Origin: Nereocystis luetkeana
Taxonomy: Eukaryota; Sar; Phaeophyceae; Laminariales; Laminariaceae
Direction: 5' to 3'
Length of the DNA: 64,000 bases
NCBI GenBank assembly: GCA_031213475.1
Contig: JARUPZ010000004.1
Span: 6,914,000 to 6,977,999, forward strand
Positions 30,348 to 41,085 of this stretch are shown here, piece after piece. Below the pieces are notes generated by a model, which did not search any database, had not been told where the DNA came from, and was given only the letters and a program-made list of their open reading frames with translations. Within the stretch, counting starts at the first letter, position 1. Each line of letters starts with the position of its first letter. Made by a program: the position numbers and the translations under genes.

Positions 30348-32355
30348 ACCGGGGGGAAGGGGGGTAACAGCCTACCATACCAAAGGGGTTGCCAGTTACG
30401 TGAAAGGTTGCCCCCGAATCCGCTACCCACTCTTCCCTCCCACTAGCCCAGAACAAATCGTCGCTAAATATACTCTTGACTTGGTGCGCAAACTGCACGG
30501 TGAGGAGGTGCGGGTCGAACGTAGGCGTAGGGTTGCCGTTGTTCGCTGGGCCAGGGGAAGGGAAACTGCTCGAGGAGGGTTGTTGTGACGGGAAAGCTCC
30601 GACTGAGGTATACCCACCACTGCCGTAGGGCGTCTCCTGCTGCCAGCCACCTCCGTAGTACATCTGTTGAGGGGGGGGGGCAGCAGTACTCGGGACCGCG
30701 ACGTTCATCTGCGGGGCGGCTACCGGGCAAGCTGCGACGTAGTGACCGTGTCTGCCACACCGAAAACAGACCCCCTTGCTCCTCGGTTGCGTGTTGCTCG
30801 GTGGGAGACCATAGCCTGCCGGAGTCATTACGGGCGGCGGGGGCATAGGGGGCATTGTCCCTGGTGGTGGCTCGGTAGGTACCCAACCCATGGGCGGGAC
30901 CGCCCCCCCCGTACCGAAGGGGTCGGGACCGGAGTCACCCCAACGGTACCTGCAGGCCACGGCATCCCAACGCCATTTGGGGCCGGTAATTCCCCCCGGC
31001 GAAGCTCCTCCCCGGTTGCCATCATGCTGACGGGGACGATGCTGCTGCTGCTGGTATTGCTGTTGCTGGGGTTGCTGCTGCTGCTGCTGCTGTTGATGAT
31101 ACTGCTGCTGCTGCTGGTGTCGCTGCTGCTGCTGCTGCTGCTGCGGTTGCTGCTGATACTGCTGCTGCTGCTGCTGATACTGCTGCTGCTGCTGCTGCTG
31201 CTGCGGATACTGCTGCTGATACTGCTGCTGCTGCTGCTGCTGCTGCGGATACTGTTGTTGCTGCTGCTGCTGCGGTGGCTGCTTCCCACCCTTGTACCTC
31301 CCGCCTCTCCTGTCCTTCCTTTCCTTTCCTGGACCCGCATCTCCACCACTGGCAGGCTGCGCACCTCCGGCGTACAAAGCACGCTGATTTCCCACTCCCT
31401 GCACACCCAACGCCTTGGAAACCATCTCTTTATCTGCCCTATCGTTTGCGTACGCATCGCGGATGATCTCATCGATCTCGGAACGGGGAATGGACGGGCG
31501 GGAAAGAACGGACTTACTTTGTATCATATATAGAGGCGAGAGGTTCGTCACGATATGTCGGTTAACCTCTTCCACACTCACACCACAGCCAAGCATGGCC
31601 AGCTCATCTGCTGCCTTATCCACCCTTCCTAGGAACAGCACGGGGTTTTCTTCCTCGACCATTCTAATGGTCTCGAACTCTCTCTTTAGCCTATGGGTGG
31701 CCGCTATCGTCCTTGGCATGTAGTAGTCCTCTATTACCTTCCATGCACCACTTGGCGACATTGCCTTCTGCATTCTGAACTCAGCCATTGCGTAACCAGT
31801 CATTGCTTCCATCATTAATCCATAAACTAATCGCGCATCCCTAATCTCTTGAGGAGAGTGCCTGGATGCTAGCTCCTCATCCGACACCCTCACGTCACCA
31901 ACCACAACAGGGGTTGACGTGCTTAACACATGAAGGCACCCTAGGGATGACAGGTACGCTTCGAACTTACTACGCCACATACTAAAGTGGGCTTCTATGT
32001 TATCGAATTTGGGGGGTCTCGACTGGGATAGACTAGGGCGGTACAAAGAAGTGTTTGGTGACATGCCTGGACGGGCTCCCAGCCCAGGTGTCGTCACCGT
32101 CGATGCTGCTGGTTCCCTCGCAGCCGCTTCTCCTCTCGCCCCTCCACCGCCCCCCCCCTCCATTTCTTCTCGCGGCGCGTTCCTCTCGGCGCCCAGCTTC
32201 TGCTCTTCTATCATCTTCTCCAGGACCTCGATTTTCTCTTGCATCCCCAGCATCTTCTCAATGGCCACGCTTGCTTCCTGACTAAACATGCCATCTGAAC
32301 CAGACATGTCGGAAGGTTCCCACCTCTCTAGGTTGGCCTCGGCTACGCTTGCCAA
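30340..32355 (-). CDS. gag: Copia-A gag plus protease active site
   Basis: 671 codons. Starts MASVAEANLERWEPSD, which is also preserved in Copia-C. A short coiled-coil-like stretch (about 35-55) is followed by a Gag (UBN2-like) domain at about 100-290 with KFEAYLSSLGCL, AWKVIEDYYMPRTIA and LKREFETIR. A polyglutamine block (about 355-440, encoded by 31033-31290) precedes a CCHC zinc knuckle CFRCGRHGHYVAAC near residues 529-542. The protease motif DSGAT begins near residue 646. The frame then leaves pol in the C-tract and ends after PPSPRYE. Gag packages element RNA in particles; the protease would process the polyprotein. The gag frame is fully open, unlike pol. Confidence 0.92.
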   Translation of the reverse strand: MASVAEANLERWEPSDMSGSDGMFSQEASVAIEKMLGMQEKIEVLEKMIEEQKLGAERNAPREEMEGGGGGGARGEAAAREPAASTVTTPGLGARPGMSPNTSLYRPSLSQSRPPKFDNIEAHFSMWRSKFEAYLSSLGCLHVLSTSTPVVVGDVRVSDEELASRHSPQEIRDARLVYGLMMEAMTGYAMAEFRMQKAMSPSGAWKVIEDYYMPRTIAATHRLKREFETIRMVEEENPVLFLGRVDKAADELAMLGCGVSVEEVNRHIVTNLSPLYMIQSKSVLSRPSIPRSEIDEIIRDAYANDRADKEMVSKALGVQGVGNQRALYAGGAQPASGGDAGPGKERKDRRGGRYKGGKQPPQQQQQQQYPQQQQQQQQYQQQYPQQQQQQQQYQQQQQQYQQQPQQQQQQQRHQQQQQYHQQQQQQQQPQQQQYQQQQHRPRQHDGNRGGASPGGITGPKWRWDAVACRYRWGDSGPDPFGTGGAVPPMGWVPTEPPPGTMPPMPPPPVMTPAGYGLPPSNTQPRSKGVCFRCGRHGHYVAACPVAAPQMNVAVPSTAAPPPQQMYYGGGWQQETPYGSGGYTSVGAFPSQQPSSSSFPSPGPANNGNPTPTFDPHLLTVQFAHQVKSIFSDDLFWASGREEWVADSGATFHVTGNPFGMVGCYPPSPRYE
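31033..31290 (-). repeat. CTG/CAG triplet array inside gag (polyglutamine)
   Basis: On the sense (minus) strand, mostly CAG with CAA, CCG and TAT interruptions, giving Gln-rich sequence with Tyr and Pro. The plus strand reads as a Leu-rich open frame (30667-31533) that is only its shadow. Confidence 0.85.
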
Positions 32356-32382
32356 TAGAATATCACCGGTTATTCACTAGTG

Positions 32383-32639
32383 TGTTGATTGATCTCTAAA
32401 GGTATAGACGCAGCTGGCACGGGAACGCGTGGTTGCTCCAGACAATAACACGGAACTTCTCTTATATATATATGTTTTATCCGTGCTGTCGAGTGGCAGC
32501 AGGTGGCGGCGCATCCACGTGATTATCCGTCACATTGCAGGCACAATTAATCTCACGCTCTTGTAATCCCACAACAGTATATGGAACTCCCTGATACTAA
32601 ATGGAACATCTCCGTCGTGTCTATTGAGCACAGTCAATA
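32383..32639 (-). repeat. Copia-A 5' LTR
   Basis: TGTTGATTGATCTCTAAAGG to GAGCACAGTCAATA, 257 bp. It should carry the element promoter on the minus strand; no TATA box can be assigned safely. Just inside the element the minus strand reads CACTAGTGAATAACCGG, where a PBS would lie, but it matches no tRNA I can name. Confidence 0.88.
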
Positions 32640-32825
32640 GGAACCCTACGGTGCGGTTCGGTTAGAATATAAATCGTTCGGTGCGGTTCGGTGCGGTTTT
32701 CCTATTTCGCAAAACCTGCGGTGCGGTGCGGTGCGGTGGTCAAGAGGTCCTACGGTGCGATGCGGTGCGGTGCGGTTAACCACACCGAACCGCACCGGAC
32801 CGCACCGAACCGACAGGAAAAACTG
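32640..32825. repeat. CGGTGCGGTTCGG minisatellite, array 2 (right half) ending in a palindrome
   Basis: Resumes directly after the Copia-A LTR. At 32750-32815 the orientation flips: GCGGTGCGGTTAACC is followed by ACACCGAACCGCACC, so the end of the array is a head-to-head inverted repeat centred on GGTTAACC. Confidence 0.75.
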
Positions 32826-33759
32826 CACCGTAAAGAACACTGCTATTTCCGGGGTAAAATGCACATTGTACCTACTAATGGCCCAAATGGCTTAGGTATA
32901 CCTATCTTTGGCTAATGCCCACCACTGGCTTTCCACACGGTCTATATAGCATCCCCCATTCCACTTGTTTCCCATGTCCGTTGTAGGCACGGCTTGTCCC
33001 ATCCCCATTTCCACCTGATTCCCACGAAGCTCCCAGTGGCACGCCCACACACACGTGTACCATACCATAACACTGGCATTATCTTAAATCTTGGATTGAA
33101 TGACGGGAAGAACCAGACGAGGTCAATACTTTTCCCGCGGGTGTTTTAGAGAGAGGGAGAGAACGCGCCCGCGACCCGCACACCAAGACAAGCACAAGGG
33201 TGATGGTGGACTCCACTGGTGTCTCTACGGTGCTGAGCCCCTCCCACGGCCAAGCAGATCACTGGTAGTCAACGGTGTTGACGTAGAAGTGATCAGGGCT
33301 GGCGCTGGGGGAGACAGGCAGACGTCAGGGACTTGGAAGCATGTGGTGGACTTCACGCCAGCGCTGAAGGCGAAAACCGGCGTGTACCTGCCGTGCTCCT
33401 TTGAGTAATCCCATATATTCCCCATTGTCGTTTCCCGTTGTGCCCCCCATAGGTTTCCCCACATACATCTCTTCACTGTTTCCCACCTCCTCTATATGGC
33501 ACGCTAGTCCCCTTCCCTCCCGTTGGCGTCACGTTCCACTCCGATACCCTCACGTGAATGAAACATGCCCCGTCGTTCGGTCCCTTTCCCATCCCAAGTA
33601 AGACGCAAGCGGGCATTTCCTGTTCGGATCACAACGGGAGGAAATAATTCGACGATGAGATGCCCATTCCCATCACAATGGGGGGCAAAAACGTTCCCGC
33701 CTGCGGCGAGCGAAACCCGCCCGTCACGTCCCAGACGGGGCTCGTCTCTCGTGACAGCG
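32826..33759. other. Mostly spacer; one weak coding-like frame
   Basis: A plus frame at 33100-33408 ends VVDFTPALKAKTGVYLPCSFE, with fairly balanced composition. It could be a terminal exon, but no partner exon or family is recognised. The rest is C/T-rich spacer. Confidence 0.3.
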
Positions 33760-33990
33760 ATTGGGTTTTATGTTTTCGCGAAAGGGTCGTATAAAATGCA
33801 TTCGGGTGGTTTTCCAGGGTCACGGGGAAGAGGGATGACATGCCCCTTGGCGTCACAACTACTGCTACAACTACAATAACAATAGCTATAATTGAGATTT
33901 CACAACACCATCTCTTCTTTTGCTCCCGCGCCTCATGGCAAGGTCGAGGGGTACACCACACGGCGCACGAGTTCTCCCCTCACGCTAGCG
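33760..33990 (+). repeat. Dispersed repeat beta, copy 1
   Basis: CCAGGGTCACGGGGAAG, CACAACACCATCTC.TCTTT, GCTCCCGCGCCTCA and CGGCGCACGAGTT.TCCCCTCAC recur in the same order at 37205-37425. Unknown class. Confidence 0.6.
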
Positions 33991-34183
33991 AGGCATTTAA
34001 GTCGCGGTGGCTCGTGCGAGAGGTTGAGCCGAAGGGGTGGACTGCTACTGGACGCTGTGGTGAGGGAGACCGGGTGAGAGGGTGGAAAATATGGGGTCTG
34101 TGGTGACTGGCCACGTAATAAATGCGATGGTAAGATCGACAAGGAACGGGCCGACTTCGGAGTAGGGTATTGAGTGCCGATGA

Positions 34184-34249
34184 ATGAAAATATATTGAGG
34201 CTACAGCGGAACGCCGCGAGCAGAACCAGCGATATCACCAGTACCAGCA

Positions 34250-34282
<33 letters not shown>

Positions 34283-34507
34283 CTATAATAATTCTCAAGG
34301 ACAACAACGACAGCAGCAGTACACGGATCTGTACTACCGCCAGCAACGGCGCCAGCGAGAATATCATCATCAGCAGCAGCAGCAACAACATGCCATTCAG
34401 GGAAACACGGCCGACGTTAGATCGCACAACACGTACAAGTTAGAGCAGATGGGAGAGGAGCACCAACCCAGGAGAACAACGCTCCATGATCCAGCCCAAC
34501 AAGCTTG
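34184..34507 (+). CDS. Gln/Arg/Tyr-rich terminal-exon-like frame
   Basis: A plus frame without a start codon opens after a TGA near 34182 and ends at TGA (34505-34507). It encodes ERREQNQRYHQYQ, a run of Gln (CAG array 34243-34283), then YTDLYYRQQRRQREYHHQ, more Gln, and a non-repetitive tail with HNTYKLEQMGEEHQPRRT ending DPAQQA. The non-repetitive tail is the best sign of coding. It could be the last exon of a low-complexity protein. No upstream exon was found, and the function is unknown. Shadow frames read as Ser- or Ala-rich. Confidence 0.3.
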
Positions 34508-36683
34508 ATTGCGATTTCGTCGAGAGCAAAATCCGCGGTTTGGCCATTACAGCAGCCAAAGCAGGCGATCAATAGTGCTCACGCTAGGGAACAGGAGGAG
34601 AAGGTGGTGAACGTGGAAGAGGACTGCGTGCAGAAAGGAATTTTCCCGCAGCTCCGTGGGCTGGGGGACGGGATCGGGACGTCGACACATCTTCCGCCCA
34701 TTCTTATCGGAGAGCGTTTTACCCTGATGTACACGAAACTCAACAGATCTTACCATCATTATACTGGACAACACGTAACAGCGAGTGTATGGTGCTCTCA
34801 CGTGTCCCTACGGTCCTGCCCCAATGCTATCATCCAGGCGGACAAGATGACCTAAATAAAGCCGCCACCGGAGATCAGATTGGAGGACGAAGATCGCAGC
34901 GAAGGTATCCGTCTCAGTTTCATAGCAAGGGGAGAGAGATGATGCACGCGTGCGTACGCACGTCCAAGTACGTGCTTGAAGTCGAGACCCAATTATTTGG
35001 TTTGATTTTGCTTACATAGTATCGCAACTGAACTGTGTACCCCCCCTCCCCCACCCGCTCGCGCGTGCGTGTATGTATGGTATGTGTAGTATGATTAGAG
35101 TATCGTGGTAAGGGAATGTAATGCAGGTACTATCGGAACTGGCTAGGAAAACAGCTTCTCCTGTTCAGGAGGTTTCTTCTTTTGTTGTCGTATTATTCCT
35201 CATGATGAGAGAAGGGAGCAGTCGAGAGAGTGAGTCGATATAGGGGCTTGATGCAAGGCATCCGGCCCGCTCTGCTCTCTTTCTATTAACCCGCAAGACG
35301 GGTGAAGACACATGTCCGAGGATATTCCTCGGGCGCTTGTCTGCTCTTCTCCTACGAGCTATCCTCACCATTGTACGGCGAGGGAAACTTCAGAGCGCCG
35401 GGAATACGCTCTGGGTACTCTGGGCTTCGATGCTACGGGCTACCAGGTACCTTGGTATGTCATAACCACTTCAACAGCCCGATACTATATCATACCTGGT
35501 ACCACATATGCATTGGTTTTGGTTTGCTTGAGTTTGCATTTGTTACGTGAGTTGGGAAGGGAAAATGCTTGATTTTATGGTGTGCTCACTGGGTCATGTT
35601 CGGATAGCCCCAGCCCCCCCCCCCTCTATTATATAGGTTTGGTTGGCGTCGGTTGGCATCGACACTGTAAAACATGCCGCTCCCTACGTGAGCTAGACAA
35701 CTAGGGTACCGTTTGTTTTTTCTTCTTTTTTTATTTTTTGGTGGTTGTCCGAAGTGGGTCGTCGAGTTACGAGTAGATTCTTTGTGCTAGGTAAATGACC
35801 TTTACTCCGCACAAGGGGATTGCTCGTATCACGTAGTGTTGAAGGTAGGACACCCAAGAGGCAATTACGTAGTACTCCCATTGCCGTCTCTGGAGGTGGC
35901 TACACCGGAAAATAAATGAACTCATTGAACCTGTCATATATATGCAAGCCCGCCTCACAAGCGGTTCGTATTAATAGTAGGATGCAGCTTACCCTTCACG
36001 CAACTGTCCGGACACCTCACGGTGTTTCACGCTTGGTGCAAGCAATGCCTGCCTGATCGGTGAAAACCCGACATGCTCCGTCCCGGCATTGTGTGGGCAT
36101 GCGAGAGTCTATGGTCATACGACTCCGGCCATGCATGATATCGAATACATTTCTCCTATCGAGTACACCCCCCCAGGTATTGGTCAAATACCGTTATCGA
36201 TGTTACTGTACAACGTACAATCACGCACGTCGAGAGGAGATCGGTACTACTACTGTCCGTGCGCGTACCTATGCATTGTTGATTACTGCTTTTATTGTCC
36301 GTGATGGTATGCAACGAATACTTTTAGTGGCTGATTCATAAGGAAGACATGGCTAGCTTTGGTAAGCTATGTCGTCGAGAGATCCCGGTGGTATTGTACT
36401 GACGTGGAGGAGTAAGGTATTCTGGGTTTGATTGATGAGTATACTGACTTCAAGGAGTAGGATATGTTGGATTTTAATGACTTCTTGGAGTTCGAACGGT
36501 GATGTATTAATAATAATAGTATTTGAACTGATGGTCGTGTGAATGTCGCCGACAGAGGTCCGTTACGGCAGTTGAGTGTTGCGGATATTTTTGAGATTAC
36601 GACATTATAGTCCGGTTGAGAAATTAGCATCGAGTTTGATTTTTTTTGGGGGGGATGAGTTTGGTGTTTTCCAACAAACAGGT
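34508..36683. other. No supported gene
   Basis: A plus frame at 34505-34855 is unrecognised; AATAAA occurs at its end. TACCAGGTA and TACCTGGTA lie at 35441 and 35493, only 50 bp apart. A C-run sits near 35616. Otherwise spacer. Confidence 0.35.
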
Positions 36684-36922
36684 CATCCTTGTGGGAGAGT
36701 TTTTCCCTCACAATTTCCACTTTTTTCGCCTAATTTTTCAATCATTAAAATTTTCCTGATTTTCGTTTTCGAAATACGTGAAATTCAAAGAACTCGATTT
36801 CTTTGCTTATTTTTTTGAGAATTTCACGAATGAATAGTGACAGGAGGCCTCCGTATATTGATACATGTATCCCCAATTATTCTCAATCTTTTGAAATAAT
36901 TGAAAAAAACTCTCCGATAAGA
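36684..36922. mobile_element. ~235-bp TIR MITE 'CGGAGAG', copy 2
   Basis: Left GTGGGAGAGTTTTTCCC is inverted near the right end as AAAAAAACTCTCCGATAAG. The interior matches 9903-10130 (TTTCGCC.AATTTTTCAATC, GAATTTCACGAAT, GCCTCCGTATATTGATACAT). Confidence 0.6.
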
Positions 36923-37204
36923 ATGAGCCTAAGCAGGGAGACAGCTGTTATATGGATTTTGGTATTCTCTGTCTGAGTTGATGGCACTACTACTTGTAGT
37001 GCCACGACGACAGCGCCTATTTGTTGGATGGTTGTAGATCTACAGTAGTACGGCATTGAACCTATGATCACGACAGTGTGCCGCGAATGGGGAAGTTCTA
37101 AGACATAGTAGACGCTCATAGTCCCGTAAATGTCTGATGCACTTTGATTGACAGATAGATTGGTGTGTTATATACTGAAAATTGTCCTACTCGAATATGG
37201 GTTT
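36923..37204. other. No gene seen
   Basis: Mixed spacer between the MITE and repeat beta. Confidence 0.3.
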
Positions 37205-37425
37205 GATGTCTTCCCGAATGGGTAGCAAGAAAAGTATGTGGATGATTCTCCAGGGTCACGGGGAAGCGGGGTGAGAGGCCCCTTGACCTTACAACTTCAA
37301 CTACAATTACAACTTCAATTGGGGCTCCACAACACCATCTCCTCTTTCGCTCCCGCGCCTCAATGACATGGCAAGCCGAGCGGTGCACCACCCGGCGCAC
37401 GAGTTGTCCCCTCACAGATGGCAAA
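37205..37425 (+). repeat. Dispersed repeat beta, copy 2
   Basis: Partner of 33760-33990, diverged, with the same block order and orientation. Confidence 0.6.
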
Positions 37426-37666
37426 AAAAAAAGTAATAGGTGCCCGCTGCTGCAGTACGTGTGTAACACGGCAGTGATGACGTATTGTACCAGCACCGTA
37501 GCTGTGGAGCAGGAGCATGTATGTTTCCGGTTGTGTGTTCCTAGTCAAGTCCTTAACCCGCTATAGGCCCGGTAAGAAATGACACAAGAAATCGCACACA
37601 TAAGAGTTTTCCTGGGTTTGAACCTCCGACTTGTTGTGAAGCACAAGGGAAAAGAAAGCTACTCTA

Positions 37667-37758
37667 TTTATAGTAAGTAGGACCTACGGTGCACACAAAA
37701 CCCTGTATCCCTATTTTCACTATCAATATTTGTTCCTGTTTACTATGGTTCCCCGTAA
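37667..37758. mobile_element. MITE 'GGGGACC', copy 4 (left end deleted)
   Basis: The right end TTTACTATGGTTCCCCGTAA is followed by TA. The left end retains AGTAAGTAGGACC but lacks ACGGGGG. The interior (CACTATCAATATTTG) belongs to the copy 3 subfamily. Confidence 0.6.
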
Positions 37759-37836
37759 TAACAGACAGTGTTAATCTACCCGATCTCCTATTTCTTTAGA
37801 CAAGCTGATTAGTATATATACCAGGTATATAATAGG

Positions 37837-38570
37837 TGTGTTCTTCACATTAAACCGTTCTTTCTACCCATCGACATCCGGCACAGCCAGAGTCCGTGCC
37901 GAGGTTTCAATCCTAGAAGAGATACAAGTTCTGTGGTCACAAAGCTACGCCACAGAGATACTACGTTGCCACGTATGCAGTAAGCACAGCAGTGGGCAAT
38001 GTATTGCCATGTCATCATACTACTACAGTAGATACGACAGGCACGATACACTCATCCTATGAAATACAGGAACGAAAGGAAACAATCAAAGAGAAAACAA
38101 AAACGAAGAAGACAAATCGAAAGAGATATAGAAGAAAAATGAAAGCAAAAACTAGAAGAAACTATCTGTCGTCTCCGCCCTGCGTTCGTCAACTATGCCT
38201 AGCTCCTTGGCGTCAGACAATATGAAACGAGTATTAATAGAGCAGGTTCGTCATCCAATCACGCCACACGACTCCTTCAGAACGGGTTATCAACCAGAAA
38301 AGGAAGGGAAAGAAACAAAACGAAAATCACGGAGAATCAGCGCAAGAAAGGAAGAAAACAAAACAAAAAGAGAAAACAGGGGAAGACCACGTTCGAACCA
38401 GCTGCACCAGTTGGTGGCACTCTTAGTAGTATGGTAAGGTCCTACTTCCTAGTCGGCCTGGTGCCTTGCTACCCTGTCTGCCATTTCCCTACTTTCGTCT
38501 ACCACAGTTTCCCTTCTACTCCTTCTGTCCCCCCCCCTCTCCGCATTCCCTTGGTCGGGCTTTCTGCCAC
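37837..38570 (-). mobile_element. LINE 3'-end copy D
   Basis: The LINE 3' landmarks on the minus strand, in line with the ORF2 remnants at 38571-40150. Together with copy 1 at 6940 this ties the dispersed repeat to the LINE. Confidence 0.6.
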
Positions 38571-40150
38571 TTATCCTGTTGCCACCTTCCCCCCCCCATT
38601 CCTTTGGACGCCATCCACGGCGGATGCGCGGCGCTGCCTTCTCATGTCAGCCTCAGCCTCGTGCCGCCTCACCATGAACCTGTTCGGCTGCTTCAAGGAT
38701 CCCCCGGTACCACTTCCCCGCCTGTTTGGCTGCAGTGGACAACAACGCCGTCTCAACTCCAAACACCAAGGGGGCAACTTCCATTGACCCTTAGGTGGCT
38801 CGGAACTCCCCAAGGTCTTCGACTATGCATCTATGTCAAGTCTTACACTGTCCGCCTGGTCTCGGGTTCTCTCCACCAGCTATCGTCCCGAACATTACCC
38901 GACTGGGTAATCGCTCCTTGCTTTGCCGTGCCACGCCCCCCTCAAAGAAGAGCCGCCGTTTACGAATGGTCGTTTCGATGCTCTCGCAACGTGTCATCTT
39001 GAAGGCCTTCGCGTACGAGAAGGTGGCATGGTCAGTACGAAGTCGGTGCTGGAAGCCAATTACTCGCAACAGGACTTGGGGGTGAGCCGTTCGAAGCTTG
39101 GCAAAGTGTTTCGCGCTGAGGGTCCACGTCACACACCCGTACAACAGGGTCTCAATCACCTCGGCCTTCAGCATTCGGACTTTAAGGCTAAGGGGGGCGG
39201 TCGTCCTATCATACAACTCCGGGCCGAATCGTTTGAGGCATGCTCGCATGAGGCGGACCCCTCGGTTGATTTCGAGAGGTCAGCATTTTCGTGGATAATG
39301 CCGTATATGTCTAAGAACTGGGTCGTCTGCTTATACCTCTGGCCTGCCGCTTCGATGACGAAGCGGTGGTGTGAGGGTTGTCTGGTCTGGTGTTTGTAGG
39401 AGAATTGTCTCTGTCTTCTTTTCCGACACCGTGAGGCCTGCTGCTTCGAAGACAGCCGCGATGACTGCCATCATTTTCGCGAGCCCTTCAGCCGACTTCG
39501 AGACAATCCTGCATCATCAGCGTACAACATGCCCCATACAGCCCTTCGCACGCACGCTATTAATAATGGCAACTGCTTCTCTGTTTAAAGTACTCCAGCA
39601 TCACAGAGTTGGACCAGATCCCTTACGATGGCTTCGCCTTCGCTGAAGCGTACTAGTACAACGTGTAACGAAGCAGCGAAGAATACGTTGAACAGTAACG
39701 GTGATAGTACACAGCCTTGCCGCAGCCCGTGCATGACATCAAACCACTCCTATTAAGAGTGCTTGCCGTCATCAGTACGCACGCGAGCCCGCATGCCATC
39801 GTGGAAATTACGGATAATTCTCTGCATCTTGATTGGTACGCCAGAGCGTGTGAGTACCTTCCATAACAGCTTTCGGTCGACAGAGTCGTACGCTTTCTGC
39901 AGATCGATGAAGCACACGTACAAGGGTTTTTTCCTCTGTCGTCCGAGCTCTTGACAACCGGCGCACGACGAACAACACATCAATCATTGATCGTGCGGGG
40001 CGGAAGCCGCACTGTTCCTCAGGGAGTAGTTCTTCGGTCTGGCAGTAGTTGCTGCGGGGGGACGCGACGATTTTCGACAACACTTTGCCTGCGTGGGCAA
40101 CGAGCGAAACCCCTCTCTAGTTGTTGCAGTCAGTATGTAGACGGCAGTAG
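38571..40150 (-). pseudogene. LINE reverse transcriptase remnant (copy 2)
   Basis: The most complete LINE copy. Reading the minus strand: [14 protein letters not shown] (from about 40040), [20 protein letters not shown] (RT motif A with the catalytic Asp, about 39860-39920), HGLRQGCVLSPLLFN near 39710, LYADDAG (RT YADD box at 39513-39524), then a one-base frameshift into an AEGLAKMMAVIAAVFEAAG stretch. The C-terminal LSLKVRMLKAEVIETLLYGC and IRKRRLFFEGGVA follow (38836-39249). Several stops and frameshifts disable it. No endonuclease domain is visible upstream, so it is 5'-truncated. Confidence 0.8.
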
Positions 40151-40689
40151 TAGCTGACAACGGAACATAAATACCATACGTAAAACAGCACGCCCCCCGG
40201 GTCACGACGAGCGCACGGTCGAGGCTATCCCAGGCAGGGTCGGGAGGGGCGAGCAAGGGGAGACGCGGACAAGAAACAGCGTACCCACTGGTGGACCTCA
40301 TTCGAAAATGGCTCTAGATCAGGTAAAATAAAGCACCTTTCCAACCTTCACACACGACCTTAATCAACTTCATATACTGTATGTGTGCAACGAAAACAAC
40401 AGGCTCCATCACACATTTTTGCTGTTTTTGTTTCTTCGATATCACATTTATTTTTCGAGCTGAACTCGTAGGGGGTTTCACCCTCGGCGGTCTTCTTCTG
40501 GACAAGCCGTGATCACAGGTGTCGCCCCTTCTACCCCCCGGTACATGCCTCCATTGTTTTGTCGCGCATGAGGTTCAGCATTCCCACCGCTTGTCGCTTT
40601 GCATCGAATGTATCGAACTCACGCTACCGCGCTTTCCGCTAATACAAAGTATGTTTTCTGAAAAAAAAAGTCCTTGCGAGTACAAGTAA
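40151..40689. other. No gene seen
   Basis: Spacer between the LINE remnant and a SINE. An A-run lies near 40660-40670. Confidence 0.3.
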
Positions 40690-40772
40690 GTATGCACTCG
40701 GTGGGACTTGAACCCACGAAAGTGATCTTAGTAGGCACGCGGACCACCCACTAAGCCACCGGGGATGCCGGA
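40690..40772 (-). repeat. tRNA-derived SINE, copy 2
   Basis: On the minus strand, CCCCGGTGGCTTAGTGGGTGG contains an A box and GTGGGTTCAAGTCCCACC a well-paired T arm with a B box. The anticodon region and acceptor do not fold as a tRNA. Aligns with 1383-1460. Confidence 0.65.
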
Positions 40773-40984
40773 CACATGGAAAACGGTAAGAGGTATGACA
40801 GCATGGCACCCATCACCGTGTAGGCCGTAGAGCCGCAGGACCTCTGCAACTCGTGGTGAGGAGACGTTCAGGCTTGAGACGCGAATCATCCAGGGTCTCG
40901 TGTGTAGCGCGCGACGACCACAAAAAAGTGGAATGGGCGGGTGGATTCTGCGGGCTTTGTTCGCTGGTATCTGCCTCCGTTGTC

Positions 40985-41085
40985 GGTATCGTTATCGTTA
41001 TCGTTATTGTTATCGTTGACTTGTTTGTTTGTGGTTTTTCGGTTCGGTAACGATAATTATCGTTATCGTTATGGCTATCGTTAGG
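40985..41085. repeat. TATCGT hexamer microsatellite, two tracts
   Basis: (TATCGT)n at about 40986-41018 and a second tract at 41047-41085 that includes ACGATAATTATCGT, an inverted junction. Confidence 0.65.

Larger units (their letters stand above)
22517..32639 (-). mobile_element. Copia-A, degenerate LTR retrotransposon with a nested element
   Basis: A full-length Ty1/Copia-type element on the minus strand, with order Gag, protease, integrase, RT, RNase H, as in Copia. The 5' LTR is 32383-32639. The 3' LTR is split into 22517-22547 and 26056-26279 by the insertion at 22548-26050. LTRs begin TGTTGATTGATC and end GTCAATA. Flanks are GGAAA (left) and GGAAC (right), a four-of-five TSD within the CGGTGCGG array. 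gag is open, but pol has frameshifts and stops, so the element is inactive or depends on other copies. It probably encoded a cytoplasmic virus-like particle with reverse transcription and nuclear integration. Confidence 0.9.

Noticed and set aside
30667..31533. 288-codon Leu-rich plus-strand ORF
   Set aside because: It is the antisense shadow of the polyglutamine part of Copia-A gag.
33760..37425. Repeat beta pair as LTRs
   Set aside because: No matching terminal motifs or TSD and no retroelement coding between the copies.
40690..40772. Functional tRNA gene
   Set aside because: The T arm and A/B boxes look good, but the acceptor and anticodon stems fail, and a second copy exists at 1383-1460, pointing to a SINE.
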